This document shows positions 8,599-16,833 of a stretch of DNA of 35,941 bases, one piece after another. The DNA lies in NCBI GenBank assembly GCA_903902855.1, contig CAIUWK010000069.1:1-35941 (forward strand), read 5' to 3'. Source of the DNA: an uncultured Geobacter sp. GTDB taxonomy: Bacteria > Desulfobacterota > Desulfuromonadia > Geobacterales > CAIOGM01. The notes beneath the pieces are model-generated. The model was not told where the DNA came from and made no database searches. It saw nothing but the letters and a program-made list of their open reading frames with translations. The first letter of the stretch is position 1, and every line of letters begins with the position of its first letter. Position numbers and translations under genes: made by a program.

Positions 8599-11586
8599 TT
8601 ACTGGGCCTGGAAGGTAACCGGCGTGAATTTGATGAGTGCTTTGGCCGGGTTGGTGAATGTGAGCGGCGTGATTATGGAATGACCCGGGTCCAGGGTGGT
8701 GGTCAGGTCGAGGTGCGGATAGCCGTTGTAGAGGCCTGAGGCGTTGTCCAGGGTGACCCCCGCGGTCAGTCCGTTGAACTGGATGACGAATGGGCCGGTG
8801 AGCGGCGTCGTTCCGCTGTTGGTGAGAGTCAGAGTGCCGTTGAACTTGTTCGTGACGCGGCTGTAGAGAAAACCGGTGGTAGCGACCTTCACCGATGATG
8901 AAATATCGGTGAGGGCGAAGGGGGCGGCCGCGAAGTCGCCGGCATGGTTCACCACGGCCCAGACCGTGTTGGTGGCCGTGTCGATACCGTAGGTTCCGAG
9001 AGCGTAGCCGGAGTTCCAGGCCCCCTTGACGAAATGCATGGCGCCGCCGTTGTTTTTCGCCACGGCATTAACCCATCGTCCGTCGTCGGTACGTACGGCC
9101 AGACCGAATTCTCCGCTCACTGCCTGACCGACGGTGGTGCCGGCGGGATCATAGGTCAGGGAAAGGGCATAGGTATCGGTGACGGTGGTGTCGGGAACGA
9201 CGTACTTGTAATGGTTGTTAGCATTGCTGAGATCGGTAAGGTTGGTGGCCAGGTTATCCGCCATCCCCCAGAGGGTAAAGATGTCGCCGGCGGTCTCGTC
9301 TTTCTTGGGTGACCAGCCGGTGTTGACGGATTTAGTCAGGGGGCGATTGTTGTAGTCTTTGGCGCTGCTGCCGTTGGTGCCGCTGAGAATGGCAGCGGTG
9401 GTCCCCACATAGCCGGTTTCACCATTAACGACAGCCTTGGCGGTACTGTCGGTGAGGAGATAGCTCCCCCCCTGGGGTACGAGAACTTCCTTGCCGTTCA
9501 GGCTGTAGCCGAAGGTGTCATGCCTGGTAAACGATACGGGATCAAGATAGTTGGTCGTGGGGGTATTGCCTGCATAAGGAATAATATCATAGGTCAGGTC
9601 GCAGTCGCCGTTACAGCCGTTGGGCATGGCGTAATGATCAACGGTAACCTTGGGACCGTCAACCGTGAAGATGTAGTAGCCGACGGTGAAGAGCTCTTGG
9701 GCGATCTGGTTCTCCCGGGAACGCCAACTCTGGGCGGCGAGGGCGGCGTTGGTGGGGGGGATGTAAAACTTGTAGCTGTTGGAGGCGCCGATGATGTTTT
9801 GTACCTTGGAAAGTCCGTCCGGGCTGGAAACGACGGCGCGGTTGTGCATATGATCGTGCCCCCCCATATGGTAGCGGACACCATTACCCTGGAGGTAGCT
9901 CATATAGGAGTTCGTCAAGGGCCAGGTGGTGGCGGTGGCGGTATCGGGATTGGTGCTGTTGAAGAGATTGTCGTTATGGTTCTCGGTAATCAGCCCTTTG
10001 TGGGCAAAGGTAAAGGCGTGGCTGTTGGCCGGTTTGGAGGAAAGCTTTCCGCCGATCCAATTGATATCAGTGCTGTTAAGGTTGGAGTGAGCCGTGCCTG
10101 ACGGTGCGGTGAACTGGTCGATGATGACGAACCGGGCGTTACTGTTATCGAAAGAGTAGGTAAGCCCTTCATAACCCGGTTCGGCTGCAAAGTTGGTACC
10201 GACGGTGAAAGGAGTGTTGCTGTTGCTCTGGGTGCCGTAGATGGTGGTTGCCACCATGTTGGGAGTCTGGTTATTTACCCCGGTCTGGGTCTGGGGAAAG
10301 ATTTGCTGGAACCTGACCGCTCCGGCCGCCGATGATTCGTGATTGCCGCGCAGCGGATAGAAGCCGATGCCGGCGTTGTAAAGATCCTGGGCAAAGGTGG
10401 CCCGGACATCCATATTGATATTATTGGTCCCGACGGTGTCGTCCAGATCTCCCACCTGCACGACGAATTTGACCCCCTGGTTGATGAATTCGGTATTCAG
10501 ATGCCTGATGACGTTGACGGCAACATTGGGATTTTTCCCGTCAGGAGAGGTCGGCCACTGGGTATCGGACATGACGCCGAACTTCCACGGTTTCGCGGGA
10601 ATGGTGAACGAGTCGAAGCTGGAGACCGGAGAGCTGTCGCTTGCCGGGTTGTCCAGGAACTTCATTTCCGAGCTGACGGAGCCGTCGTCGTTTACGGTAA
10701 TGACGGCATAACCGAAACGGGCGTTACCGGCGGCGCCCCCGGCGTAGCTCTTGACGGCAAGCTTCGGATCAGCCAGATAGCCGGGGTCACCCGGAACGAG
10801 AGTCGGATTGTCCTGTGGCGCGCCGCCGGTGCCGATGATCATCTCCTGAAAGTTATACCCTTTTTCCGTAATCCGCTGGTAGCTGTGCACATGGCCGGAG
10901 AAATAGAGGTCGGCGCCGCCGTTATTCAAGTCATCCGCCAGAGTGACGGGGCCCAGTTCACTGGACTTGTAGTTCCAAAGCGGCTGATGGGCGAACACGA
11001 ACTTGTGCTGAGCCTGTTTGGCCAATTGCGCGTTCAGGAAGGCCCGGTCAACGCCCGTGGCCCCTGCTGCGCCGTTGGGGTATTCGTCCAGCCCCACAAA
11101 GAGCGACCCTTTATGGGTGAAGGAGTAGGTCAGTCCGGTCTGAGCCGGGTCCTGGATGATCGGATTCACCCCGGGAGTAGTAATGTTGCCGTTCCAGATC
11201 CCCACACCGTTACCGGCATCATGATTCCCCCGGACGAAATAGACCGGGACGCCGGCATCGGTGACCGGTTTCATCTGATTATTCCACTCCTGGATATCCG
11301 TGGCAAACTGGGTATCGGTCAGGGCAGGTTTCTTCCCCCTGACGAGGTCGCCGGGATAGAGCACGAAATCAAGCCCCGACTCCCGGGACAGAGCCTTGGC
11401 TACCTTGGCAAAGTACGGTGAAATGCCGTAGGTGGCGTCATAGTACGCCGGTAGACCGTCCGTGGAATAGCTGGCGCGGCTGTCGCATAACACGGCGAAC
11501 TTCCAGGGTGTAGCCGACGCGGTTGCGGCGGCTGCCAGAGTGAGCAGCAACGTCGCCCACAGGGTAGTACGGTAGTGTTGATTCAT
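8599..11586 (-). CDS. Exported protein with two calcineurin-like metallophosphoesterase domains
   Basis: A 995-residue protein with a signal peptide (1-25, ending ASA). The first phosphoesterase domain spans about 27-330: Asp35, GD at 79-80, GNHD at 120-123, FAHQPLW near 198 and GHVH at 231-234. The second spans about 332-690: Asp341 in MSDTQ, GD at 379-380, GNHE at 414-417, FAHKG near 528 and GGHDHMH at 575-581. Both have the spacing of binuclear-metal phosphoesterases. In each, the usual DxH of motif 1 reads DSR or DTQ. The last 300 residues are beta-rich and unassigned. Exported phosphomono- or diesterase activity is inferred. The start has AGGAGG ten bases upstream. The gene heads a two-gene operon with the PEP-CTERM gene and has a long structured leader. 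Confidence 0.85.
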   Translation of the reverse strand: MNQHYRTTLWATLLLTLAAAATASATPWKFAVLCDSRASYSTDGLPAYYDATYGISPYFAKVAKALSRESGLDFVLYPGDLVRGKKPALTDTQFATDIQEWNNQMKPVTDAGVPVYFVRGNHDAGNGVGIWNGNITTPGVNPIIQDPAQTGLTYSFTHKGSLFVGLDEYPNGAAGATGVDRAFLNAQLAKQAQHKFVFAHQPLWNYKSSELGPVTLADDLNNGGADLYFSGHVHSYQRITEKGYNFQEMIIGTGGAPQDNPTLVPGDPGYLADPKLAVKSYAGGAAGNARFGYAVITVNDDGSVSSEMKFLDNPASDSSPVSSFDSFTIPAKPWKFGVMSDTQWPTSPDGKNPNVAVNVIRHLNTEFINQGVKFVVQVGDLDDTVGTNNINMDVRATFAQDLYNAGIGFYPLRGNHESSAAGAVRFQQIFPQTQTGVNNQTPNMVATTIYGTQSNSNTPFTVGTNFAAEPGYEGLTYSFDNSNARFVIIDQFTAPSGTAHSNLNSTDINWIGGKLSSKPANSHAFTFAHKGLITENHNDNLFNSTNPDTATATTWPLTNSYMSYLQGNGVRYHMGGHDHMHNRAVVSSPDGLSKVQNIIGASNSYKFYIPPTNAALAAQSWRSRENQIAQELFTVGYYIFTVDGPKVTVDHYAMPNGCNGDCDLTYDIIPYAGNTPTTNYLDPVSFTRHDTFGYSLNGKEVLVPQGGSYLLTDSTAKAVVNGETGYVGTTAAILSGTNGSSAKDYNNRPLTKSVNTGWSPKKDETAGDIFTLWGMADNLATNLTDLSNANNHYKYVVPDTTVTDTYALSLTYDPAGTTVGQAVSGEFGLAVRTDDGRWVNAVAKNNGGAMHFVKGAWNSGYALGTYGIDTATNTVWAVVNHAGDFAAAPFALTDISSSVKVATTGFLYSRVTNKFNGTLTLTNSGTTPLTGPFVIQFNGLTAGVTLDNASGLYNGYPHLDLTTTLDPGHSIITPLTFTNPAKALIKFTPVTFQAQ

Positions 11587-11784
11587 CGGTACTGTTCCTC
11601 CTGTAACGGTTTGAGAGATTCCTGCCGAACATTTTTCCGGATTCTACGAGAGAGTAAAGAGCAGCCTCCTTGGGAGAATTGGCTCCGCAGTACCCTGGGG
11701 AAGAGTCGACCGGCTGACTGTCGGCTGAGACTTTTCCCGAGTGCGGTTCTACGAGACCGGTTGGAATCATACAGATGAATTGTT
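11587..11784 (-). promoter_or_regulatory. Structured 5' leader of the metallophosphoesterase operon
   Basis: The minus-strand leader can fold into nested hairpins. Outer pairing is 11742-11746 with 11685-11689 (CCGCA/TGCGG). Inner is a 10 bp stem, 11729-11738 with 11698-11707, with one mismatch. A separate hairpin follows at 11666-11676 (CTCC-TTG-GGAG). The 10-mer TTCTACGAGA is repeated at 11642-11651 and 11747-11756, flanking the fold. It does not match the GEMM, cobalamin, TPP or SAM riboswitch consensus as I remember them. Confidence 0.4.
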
Positions 11785-11790
11785 GAGGGG

Positions 11791-11818
11791 AGTTTACGGC
11801 ATCATGCAGGTTGTGCAA
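11791..11818 (-). promoter_or_regulatory. Candidate promoter for the metallophosphoesterase operon
   Basis: On the minus strand TTGCAC (11818-11813) and TAAACT (11796-11791) are 16 bp apart. Each matches the sigma-70 hexamers only partly, so this is a weak prediction. It would start transcription just ahead of the structured leader. Confidence 0.3.
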
Positions 11819-11878
11819 AAAGTGATGGCAGAGTCGCTTGACGGAAAATTTCAGGGATCTTGAACAGAAACGACGGCA

Positions 11879-12934
11879 TCACCCCGTCCCATCGGCATGA
11901 ACATGAAAGGAGAGGTACGCCCCGGTGACGCTGCTCCGTCCGGTGTAGAGAAATATGATCAGCCACAATCCCTGGAGTGCCAAGAGTAAAACGGGAGTCC
12001 AGAGCGAGGAAAGACCGGCGGCGATGTCGCTGGTGAGGCCGACCGTTGCCGGGGTAACCGCGACCATGAGAGCGGCTCCGGCTACCCCGATCCCGCCCAT
12101 GATCTGATAGGCGCTGAAAGTACCTTCACCACGGTAGTCGGCGCGGAACTGCTCGGAGATGACCCGCCACCCCTGGGTGATGGTGAGTGTGATGAGGGCC
12201 GCGCCGGCAAACCGGAGCGTGAGAAACAGATAAAAACCGGTGAGTCCTGTTATGAGATAGATCACCGAGGTCACCGCCTGGATCGGCAGTAACGGAATCC
12301 CTTCCAGATTTCCGGCGTAGACCGCCTTGCGGGTGGCGCCATGGAAGACGAAAGTCCGGTATCCGAAGAGCCGCCGGATAATCGGTGCACAGTGGTAAAG
12401 CGGTTTACCGTAACAGCAGCCGAAGCTGATGCAGGCAAGCCGGCCGATCCCCTCGCCGAAGGCATACGCCACCGCCAATGCCGCCAATGCCGGAACGAAA
12501 GGGATTGAAACGCCGGTGGCGGGGGATATGGTGGTATTGAGGACAAAAATCAGAGGATAGAGAAGCAGCAGTCCGGCAAAGGCGGCGCCGCCGACGGTAA
12601 AGGTATGGGCCTTTTTTTCCACCAGCAGAGCGATAACTCTGGATGCCGGTACGCAGACCAGCAGCATCCCGCCTGTGAGGGTTGCCGACTGGAAGACCGG
12701 GATGCCGACAGCCCCCATGAGCGCCAGAAAAACAGTGGCGGCGACCAGATAGGCGGTGGCGCTCAACGCCCCGTACCAGGTGAAATTGACTCCCCGCCAA
12801 ATCCCCCCCTCCCCTTTCTCCACAGGCGCCGCGGCGATGATCTGCCAACGCTCCCCAGGGAGGACGGTAACTCCCCAGGCAACCAGAACCGCGCACCCCA
12901 CTCCCAGCGCCAGGGTAATGACGATATTACTCAT
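11879..12934 (-). CDS. Lgt-like (prolipoprotein diacylglyceryl transferase family) membrane protein
   Basis: The 351-residue protein is almost entirely hydrophobic, with roughly eight to nine membrane helices. It carries FGEGIGRLACISFGCCYGKP (159-178), the form of the Lgt signature seen in a divergent branch where GR is followed by GCCYGKP instead of the usual NxxNGE. The HGG segment that holds the essential His of E. coli Lgt aligns loosely with VGGAAFAGL (114-122) and has no His. True Lgt moves diacylglycerol from phosphatidylglycerol to lipoprotein cysteines. This homologue may use another acceptor or have lost activity. ATG 12934 overlaps the psd stop by four bases and has AGGAG upstream, so it is translationally coupled to psd. 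It is the last gene of the operon. Family call firm, function inferred. Confidence 0.75.
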   Translation of the reverse strand: MSNIVITLALGVGCAVLVAWGVTVLPGERWQIIAAAPVEKGEGGIWRGVNFTWYGALSATAYLVAATVFLALMGAVGIPVFQSATLTGGMLLVCVPASRVIALLVEKKAHTFTVGGAAFAGLLLLYPLIFVLNTTISPATGVSIPFVPALAALAVAYAFGEGIGRLACISFGCCYGKPLYHCAPIIRRLFGYRTFVFHGATRKAVYAGNLEGIPLLPIQAVTSVIYLITGLTGFYLFLTLRFAGAALITLTITQGWRVISEQFRADYRGEGTFSAYQIMGGIGVAGAALMVAVTPATVGLTSDIAAGLSSLWTPVLLLALQGLWLIIFLYTGRSSVTGAYLSFHVHADGTG

Positions 12935-13983
12935 GAAATACTCCTATTCTCCTCTGGTAATGACTGATCCGCCCCATCGGGCCGGGCGATAATGGAACGG
13001 ACCCTGACCTCGGTCTCTGCCAGGGGGAGTCCGAAACCCAAGGTGAAGCGGCTCTGTACCTCGGACCGTCTCTGGTTCAGCAGAAGGTCATCGCTGAACC
13101 GGACCCGTCCTTTCTGGAAGAGCAGAATGGTCGTGCTGCTCCCGGGTCTGAAGAGACTCTTGGGGAGCCCTTTCCTCAGCATCATTCCCGCCACCACCGG
13201 CCGGGGGGCCTCATACCCCTCTTCACTATAACACTGGTCAACCGCGCCGATCATGAGCGCCGCAACCTCTATCATCGCCACCAGACCAACCCGTGAACCT
13301 CCGGGAAAGTCGGTATCGATGATGGTCACCGTTCTCCGGTTCCGGGAATAGGGGGTCACCACCTCCACCACAGCCAGAGGGTTACAGGAGTTGTACTCTC
13401 CGGCCAGTTCGTAGATATCCGCGACCCGGCCCGCCACCGGGGTATGATTGTAGTGGTAGAGCTCCGGGGTAAGCCGGCATACGGCCACATCGCCGTTCCG
13501 GAAGGCGGAGATCCATAATCCCCTCCCCAGGAGCTCATCCAGGGTAAAGAGCTTTCCTTTCAGGAAGAACGCCGACTGCACGGCGCAGGAGCCGATGATG
13601 AGCCGGGCATCGGCAGGAGATACGATGGCGTCGGGCTCCTCGGGCAGGGGGCGACACTCTTCATAGCGAATCTTGCGCTGGAAGATACTACGGGGGGTGG
13701 TGAAGCTCTCCGGTGGATCAAGACATTCGCCTGGATCAATTCCTGCCCGTTCGAGAAATTGAGAACCTCCGGTCACTCTTCCTCCGAGAAAAGAATCATA
13801 GTTAACGAACCCCAGGAGAGCGGTCACCCTGCCGCCGACCACGGTGCGAAACAGGTTCGGCGCCCGCTCCCGCACCTCGCAGTAGAGGAAGCGGATGACC
13901 CGATCCCAGTAGAGGCGCTCATCCAGCAGCTCGCCGGTGTCACGCCGCAGGTATTGATGGGGTGTCGCTACTCGTCCGGTCAC
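12931..13983 (-). CDS. psd: Phosphatidylserine decarboxylase proenzyme
   Basis: The 350-residue protein contains the decarboxylase hallmarks: SPADA at 122-126 (the conserved SPAD segment), a His-rich stretch YHYNHTP at 176-182 and GSS at 281-283 followed by TTILLF. Serine autocleavage at that G-S-S site would yield the pyruvoyl cofactor. The spacing resembles the larger type II enzymes. Reaction: phosphatidylserine to phosphatidylethanolamine plus CO2 at the inner membrane. The start is taken as GTG 13983 because GGAG lies seven bases upstream; TTG 13998 in the same frame has no ribosome site. The start region is tandemly duplicated just upstream. The gene sits between an unknown 802-residue protein and an Lgt-like protein, a phospholipid-linked context. 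Confidence 0.85.
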   Translation of the reverse strand: MTGRVATPHQYLRRDTGELLDERLYWDRVIRFLYCEVRERAPNLFRTVVGGRVTALLGFVNYDSFLGGRVTGGSQFLERAGIDPGECLDPPESFTTPRSIFQRKIRYEECRPLPEEPDAIVSPADARLIIGSCAVQSAFFLKGKLFTLDELLGRGLWISAFRNGDVAVCRLTPELYHYNHTPVAGRVADIYELAGEYNSCNPLAVVEVVTPYSRNRRTVTIIDTDFPGGSRVGLVAMIEVAALMIGAVDQCYSEEGYEAPRPVVAGMMLRKGLPKSLFRPGSSTTILLFQKGRVRFSDDLLLNQRRSEVQSRFTLGFGLPLAETEVRVRSIIARPDGADQSLPEENRSIS

Positions 13984-14041
13984 AGGCTTACTCCGCAACG
14001 TATTGATGGGGTGTCGTTACTCTGGTCACAGGCATACTCCG
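13948..14041. repeat. Imperfect tandem duplication (48 + 46 bp) at the psd start
   Basis: Unit 1 (13948-13995) and unit 2 (13996-14041) share TATTGATGGGGTGTCG and GGTCACAGGC, and both end in ACTCCG. They differ by a few substitutions and a net two-base indel. Each unit holds, on the minus strand, GGAG-N7-GTGACC, the ribosome site and start of psd. The duplication is therefore of a translation initiation region. Confidence 0.85.
13988..14029 (-). CDS. 13-codon mini-ORF made by the duplicated psd start
   Basis: The upstream copy of the duplicated start has GTG 14029 with GGAG seven bases before it. It overlaps the stop of the 802-residue gene as GTGA. It reads the psd N-terminus (MTRVTTPHQY) but, because of the two-base indel, ends at TAA 13988-13990. 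That TAA lies between the GGAG and GTG of the real psd start. Ribosomes finishing the upstream gene could translate this peptide and then restart at psd. Expression is inferred from signals only. Confidence 0.4.
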   Translation of the reverse strand: MTRVTTPHQYVAE

Positions 14042-16434
14042 TGATCGTTGTGATGGACAAGGATGAGGAGCAGGTGAATCAGGGCGCGCAGCTCCTCTTC
14101 ATCAAGCTGGTCGGTGAGAATCCGAGGCCGCAGGGAGGTGAAGAACTCCAGCGCCCCCTTCTCTCCCACTACCTGTCGCAATGCCTCGCGGGTCCCTGAG
14201 CCCCACTGAACCCGGCTCCGGTCAAGCTGCCGCAACTCCTTCTCCAGCTGGACGAGCCCCTCTTCCATGTGACGTTTACGGAGGGTATCCCGATAGTAGC
14301 GCTCCGCGGCAAGGTTGAACTCCGTTCCGGTGAGGTCCAGCGGAGTCCGGACTCCGGCTTCACCACAGATCCCGGTGGTCAGACGGTTGACGGTGGCGTA
14401 CTCCCCCGGTGAGACAAGCCTCGCCTCCAGGTCGGCCATGGTCTCCCCAAGGCTCAGGTTCTCAATGAGATCGGCGCCGTCGTTGCGGATCACGGCCAGC
14501 AGGGCAAGGCGATACGCCTCCGTGGGGACCCGAAGATAGCCGGGATAACGTCGGCTGCTCCGGACCCCCGCTGTCTTTTTAACCACCGCCATGAGTACGG
14601 AGTTCCGGCTGTCGTTGCGCACATAGAAGGTAGGGATTCCGGCAGCCACGGCAAAGACGATTTGACGCCGCTCGCTTTCGATGAAAGGGTCATCGGGGAT
14701 CGCCTCGTGAGTGATGGAGCCGGTGGCGATATACTGAAGCGCCAGGCTGGTGAGCAGGTTTTGCACCCCGGCGGCGCCGGCCAGATCAGAGGTAAGGCTT
14801 TCGAAGAGGCTGTAATGGCGCCCCTCGAAACCGGAAAAACCCATGACCCGATGCTCTCGGAGCTTGCAGAACTGATAAAGCGCCATCCGCCGATCAAAGA
14901 CTCCCAGATCCGCCAGGTCATGCTTGAGGCGTTCGGAGTTTCCCGGCGTGCCGTCCAGGGCCGGACTTCTCTGGGTGCTCATGAGCGCAACCATGTAATC
15001 GATGAGCCGGAAGTCGGTGACGAAATCCCCCTTCAAACCAAAGGCCATGCTCACTCCCCGATCCAGCCAGGCGGGACCGAAGGGGGTCAGCGGCTGGCCG
15101 AAGAGCCGTATGGACGCCTTTTTCCGCCAGCGCCGCCAGAACATCCGGAGATGCGTGTAGTCCAGTTCATGGGGAAGGTAGCCCAGGACCTTCTCCGGAT
15201 GGAAATCGGCAAAGTCCAGTCGGTACGGGGCGGCGCTGTAGCTCCCCACAAAGAGCGGGAGGAACTGTTCCATGATCTTGAGGACCAGATCCCCCACATA
15301 TTTCTCACACCGGGCTGCCTCTCCCCCCGCTCCCCGGTGGCGTTCCCCCAGCATGCGGCTGCCAAGACTCAGGTGAGTGCCGTTATTTGCCAGGCTGATG
15401 GTGGAGGTGCTGGGGAGGACAATGAGATTATGGCGCAGGATGCCGGCCTCCCGGAGCTTGGCCACGGCATTGAGCTGGCTCCGACTGAGAATTTCATGAC
15501 AGAGATGCATATACGAATGCTTCTCCTCCCCCTTGTCCCACCCCGACAGGCAGGGGTTCATGAAAAGTTCACGATAGAAGGAGTCGGAGATCACGCTGTT
15601 GAGGCTCCGCTGCCGAACCGGCGGATGAGGAGAAAAGAAGACTCGTGCCTCCTGCCCCATCGCCTTCAGCCGGAAGGCCTGGTTAGCATAAGAGACGAGA
15701 AGTTGGGTCATGAGATACCGCAGTGTCGTTTCCCGGGCGATCTGGGGGCCGACGGTAGTACCGGCCTCACTGGTCATGACCTGGAAGGAGTGGGTCTCCG
15801 GAGAGGTATTGTCGCTGAGGAAGTGGTCCATGAGCCGGTCGGCAACCGAGCAGAGAAGCGGATGAAGGTCATGCGGCTCTTCGGTAACTTGAGCAAGAGT
15901 CAGACGGAGCAGATAGCTCAGGGGAATCCGGAGCCACTCTTCGCCACCTTCGGAAAAGATGAAGCGGTCAAGGTCGCTGCGGTACCCGGTTTCAGGATTA
16001 CTCCGCTGGAGGCGCAGGTCCCGATCCAGCAGTTCGGCGCCCCTGCCGCCGAGGTGACGCCGGGGAAAACGGACCCAACTGTTATCCCACACCTGCTCGG
16101 TATTGGAGCCCAGGTACTTTTCCAGATCGGTGACCGCCCGCCGCGGCAGATCTCCCGCAGCGGCCCGACGGAAGATATTGGCGAAATAGTTGGACTGTTC
16201 GATCATGAGCGGCAGATCCACACTCTCCCGACTGCCGAGAACCACGGCCTGGAGCTCGGTCTCCGAACCGACCGTACTGTCACCGGCGGAGAACGGAAGA
16301 CGCCCCGGCAACAGACCGGGCGGTACCCCCTCCACCCCCAGGTAGCTTCTGACCTCGGATATGGTTGGAGATGTCATCAAGGGAGTTACGGAGTGCCGAA
16401 CCGTTATCGGGGGTGCAAAGCCATGTCTGATCAT
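14026..16434 (-). CDS. Unrecognised 802-residue protein, first gene of the psd/Lgt-like operon
   Basis: I do not recognise this family. The product is predicted soluble: no signal peptide and no run of hydrophobic residues long enough for a membrane helix. It is rich in Arg and Leu with mixed alpha/beta character. Notable segments are an aromatic/basic stretch (LRMFWRRWRKKASIRLFG), a His/Tyr-rich stretch (GYLPHELDYTHLRMF), VLPSTSTISL, and an acidic helical C-terminus (DQLDEEELRALIHLLLILV). Its stop overlaps the duplicated psd start as GTGA and psd overlaps the Lgt-like gene, so the three are made together. Several starts are possible; ATG 16434 gives the longest frame but has no clean ribosome site, and an ATG near residue 20 would also fit. 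A role in phospholipid or lipoprotein chemistry is suggested only by the neighbours. Confidence 0.75.
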   Translation of the reverse strand: MIRHGFAPPITVRHSVTPLMTSPTISEVRSYLGVEGVPPGLLPGRLPFSAGDSTVGSETELQAVVLGSRESVDLPLMIEQSNYFANIFRRAAAGDLPRRAVTDLEKYLGSNTEQVWDNSWVRFPRRHLGGRGAELLDRDLRLQRSNPETGYRSDLDRFIFSEGGEEWLRIPLSYLLRLTLAQVTEEPHDLHPLLCSVADRLMDHFLSDNTSPETHSFQVMTSEAGTTVGPQIARETTLRYLMTQLLVSYANQAFRLKAMGQEARVFFSPHPPVRQRSLNSVISDSFYRELFMNPCLSGWDKGEEKHSYMHLCHEILSRSQLNAVAKLREAGILRHNLIVLPSTSTISLANNGTHLSLGSRMLGERHRGAGGEAARCEKYVGDLVLKIMEQFLPLFVGSYSAAPYRLDFADFHPEKVLGYLPHELDYTHLRMFWRRWRKKASIRLFGQPLTPFGPAWLDRGVSMAFGLKGDFVTDFRLIDYMVALMSTQRSPALDGTPGNSERLKHDLADLGVFDRRMALYQFCKLREHRVMGFSGFEGRHYSLFESLTSDLAGAAGVQNLLTSLALQYIATGSITHEAIPDDPFIESERRQIVFAVAAGIPTFYVRNDSRNSVLMAVVKKTAGVRSSRRYPGYLRVPTEAYRLALLAVIRNDGADLIENLSLGETMADLEARLVSPGEYATVNRLTTGICGEAGVRTPLDLTGTEFNLAAERYYRDTLRKRHMEEGLVQLEKELRQLDRSRVQWGSGTREALRQVVGEKGALEFFTSLRPRILTDQLDEEELRALIHLLLILVHHNDHGVCL

Positions 16435-16609
16435 GCCCCCATAAGTATCACTCTGTTATGGGAACGACCTTGAGAGGAGGTTGAGGATCGGTAAATATTT
16501 CCTTTCCTCGAATTTCACACAATCTTTACCTCTCATCCATACAATCTCGGTTTTGTTCCCGTACCCTTCGCACAGCTTCACCATGAAAACGGTGTCAAGG
16601 AGGCTCAAC
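16435..16609. promoter_or_regulatory. Divergent upstream region with 22-bp-period direct repeats
   Basis: ACAATCT occurs at 16519-16525 and 16541-16547, exactly 22 bp apart; the first copy lies in TTTCACACAATCT (16513-16525). The same geometry recurs upstream of nspC. AAGGAGG at 16597-16603 is the ribosome site of the small gene at 16610. No other gene is supported here. Confidence 0.4.
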
Positions 16610-16804
16610 GTGATTTACTACAAGAACAGCCCGGTGGTGAGATCAACCGAACGATTCATGAAATCAGAGCTTCGCATCCTGTCAGGCGCTGAGGTCGATC
16701 AACTTGTCAGAGAGAGAAAAGTCACCCCCATCAACGAAATACGGTATTCCAAGAACTGCAGCAGAATCAGCAGACCGAAAAACTGGGTGGATTACGTCCG
16801 GTAA
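16610..16804 (+). CDS. Small basic protein of 64 residues, GTG start
   Basis: GTG 16610 has AAGGAGG six bases upstream (16597-16603). An upstream in-frame ATG at 16583 would place that ribosome site inside the gene and has no site of its own. The product begins MIYYKNSPVV and contains a plausible helix (LSGAEVDQLVRERKVTP). It ends with a basic, aromatic stretch (SRPKNWVDYVR), with no membrane segment or signal peptide. No family is recognised. It is followed after 29 bases by a second small gene in the same direction, and the two probably form one transcript. Confidence 0.55.
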   Translation: MIYYKNSPVVRSTERFMKSELRILSGAEVDQLVRERKVTPINEIRYSKNCSRISRPKNWVDYVR

Positions 16805-16833
16805 CAGTTGGACCGGAAAAAAGGAGATCAGTC

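Noticed and set aside
10339-11421. 360-codon plus-strand frame opposite the phosphoesterase
   Set aside because: The minus strand encodes clear metal-binding motifs in two domains; the antisense frame has no recognisable domain or ribosome site.
11438-11818. 126-codon minus-strand frame through the phosphoesterase leader
   Set aside because: It overlaps the signal-peptide region of the phosphoesterase out of frame, has no ribosome site at its start and has no protein-like features.
11801-11820. Possible sigma-54 promoter (TTTTTGCA) ahead of the phosphoesterase operon
   Set aside because: At the required spacing the -24 element reads GCCATC, not TGGCAC, so the match fails.
14662-16473. 603-codon plus-strand frame opposite the 802-residue gene
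   Set aside because: Long antisense frames are common in high-GC genes. It has no ribosome site and its composition looks like a reverse-frame shadow (rich in Pro, Gly, His); the minus frame also links cleanly to psd.
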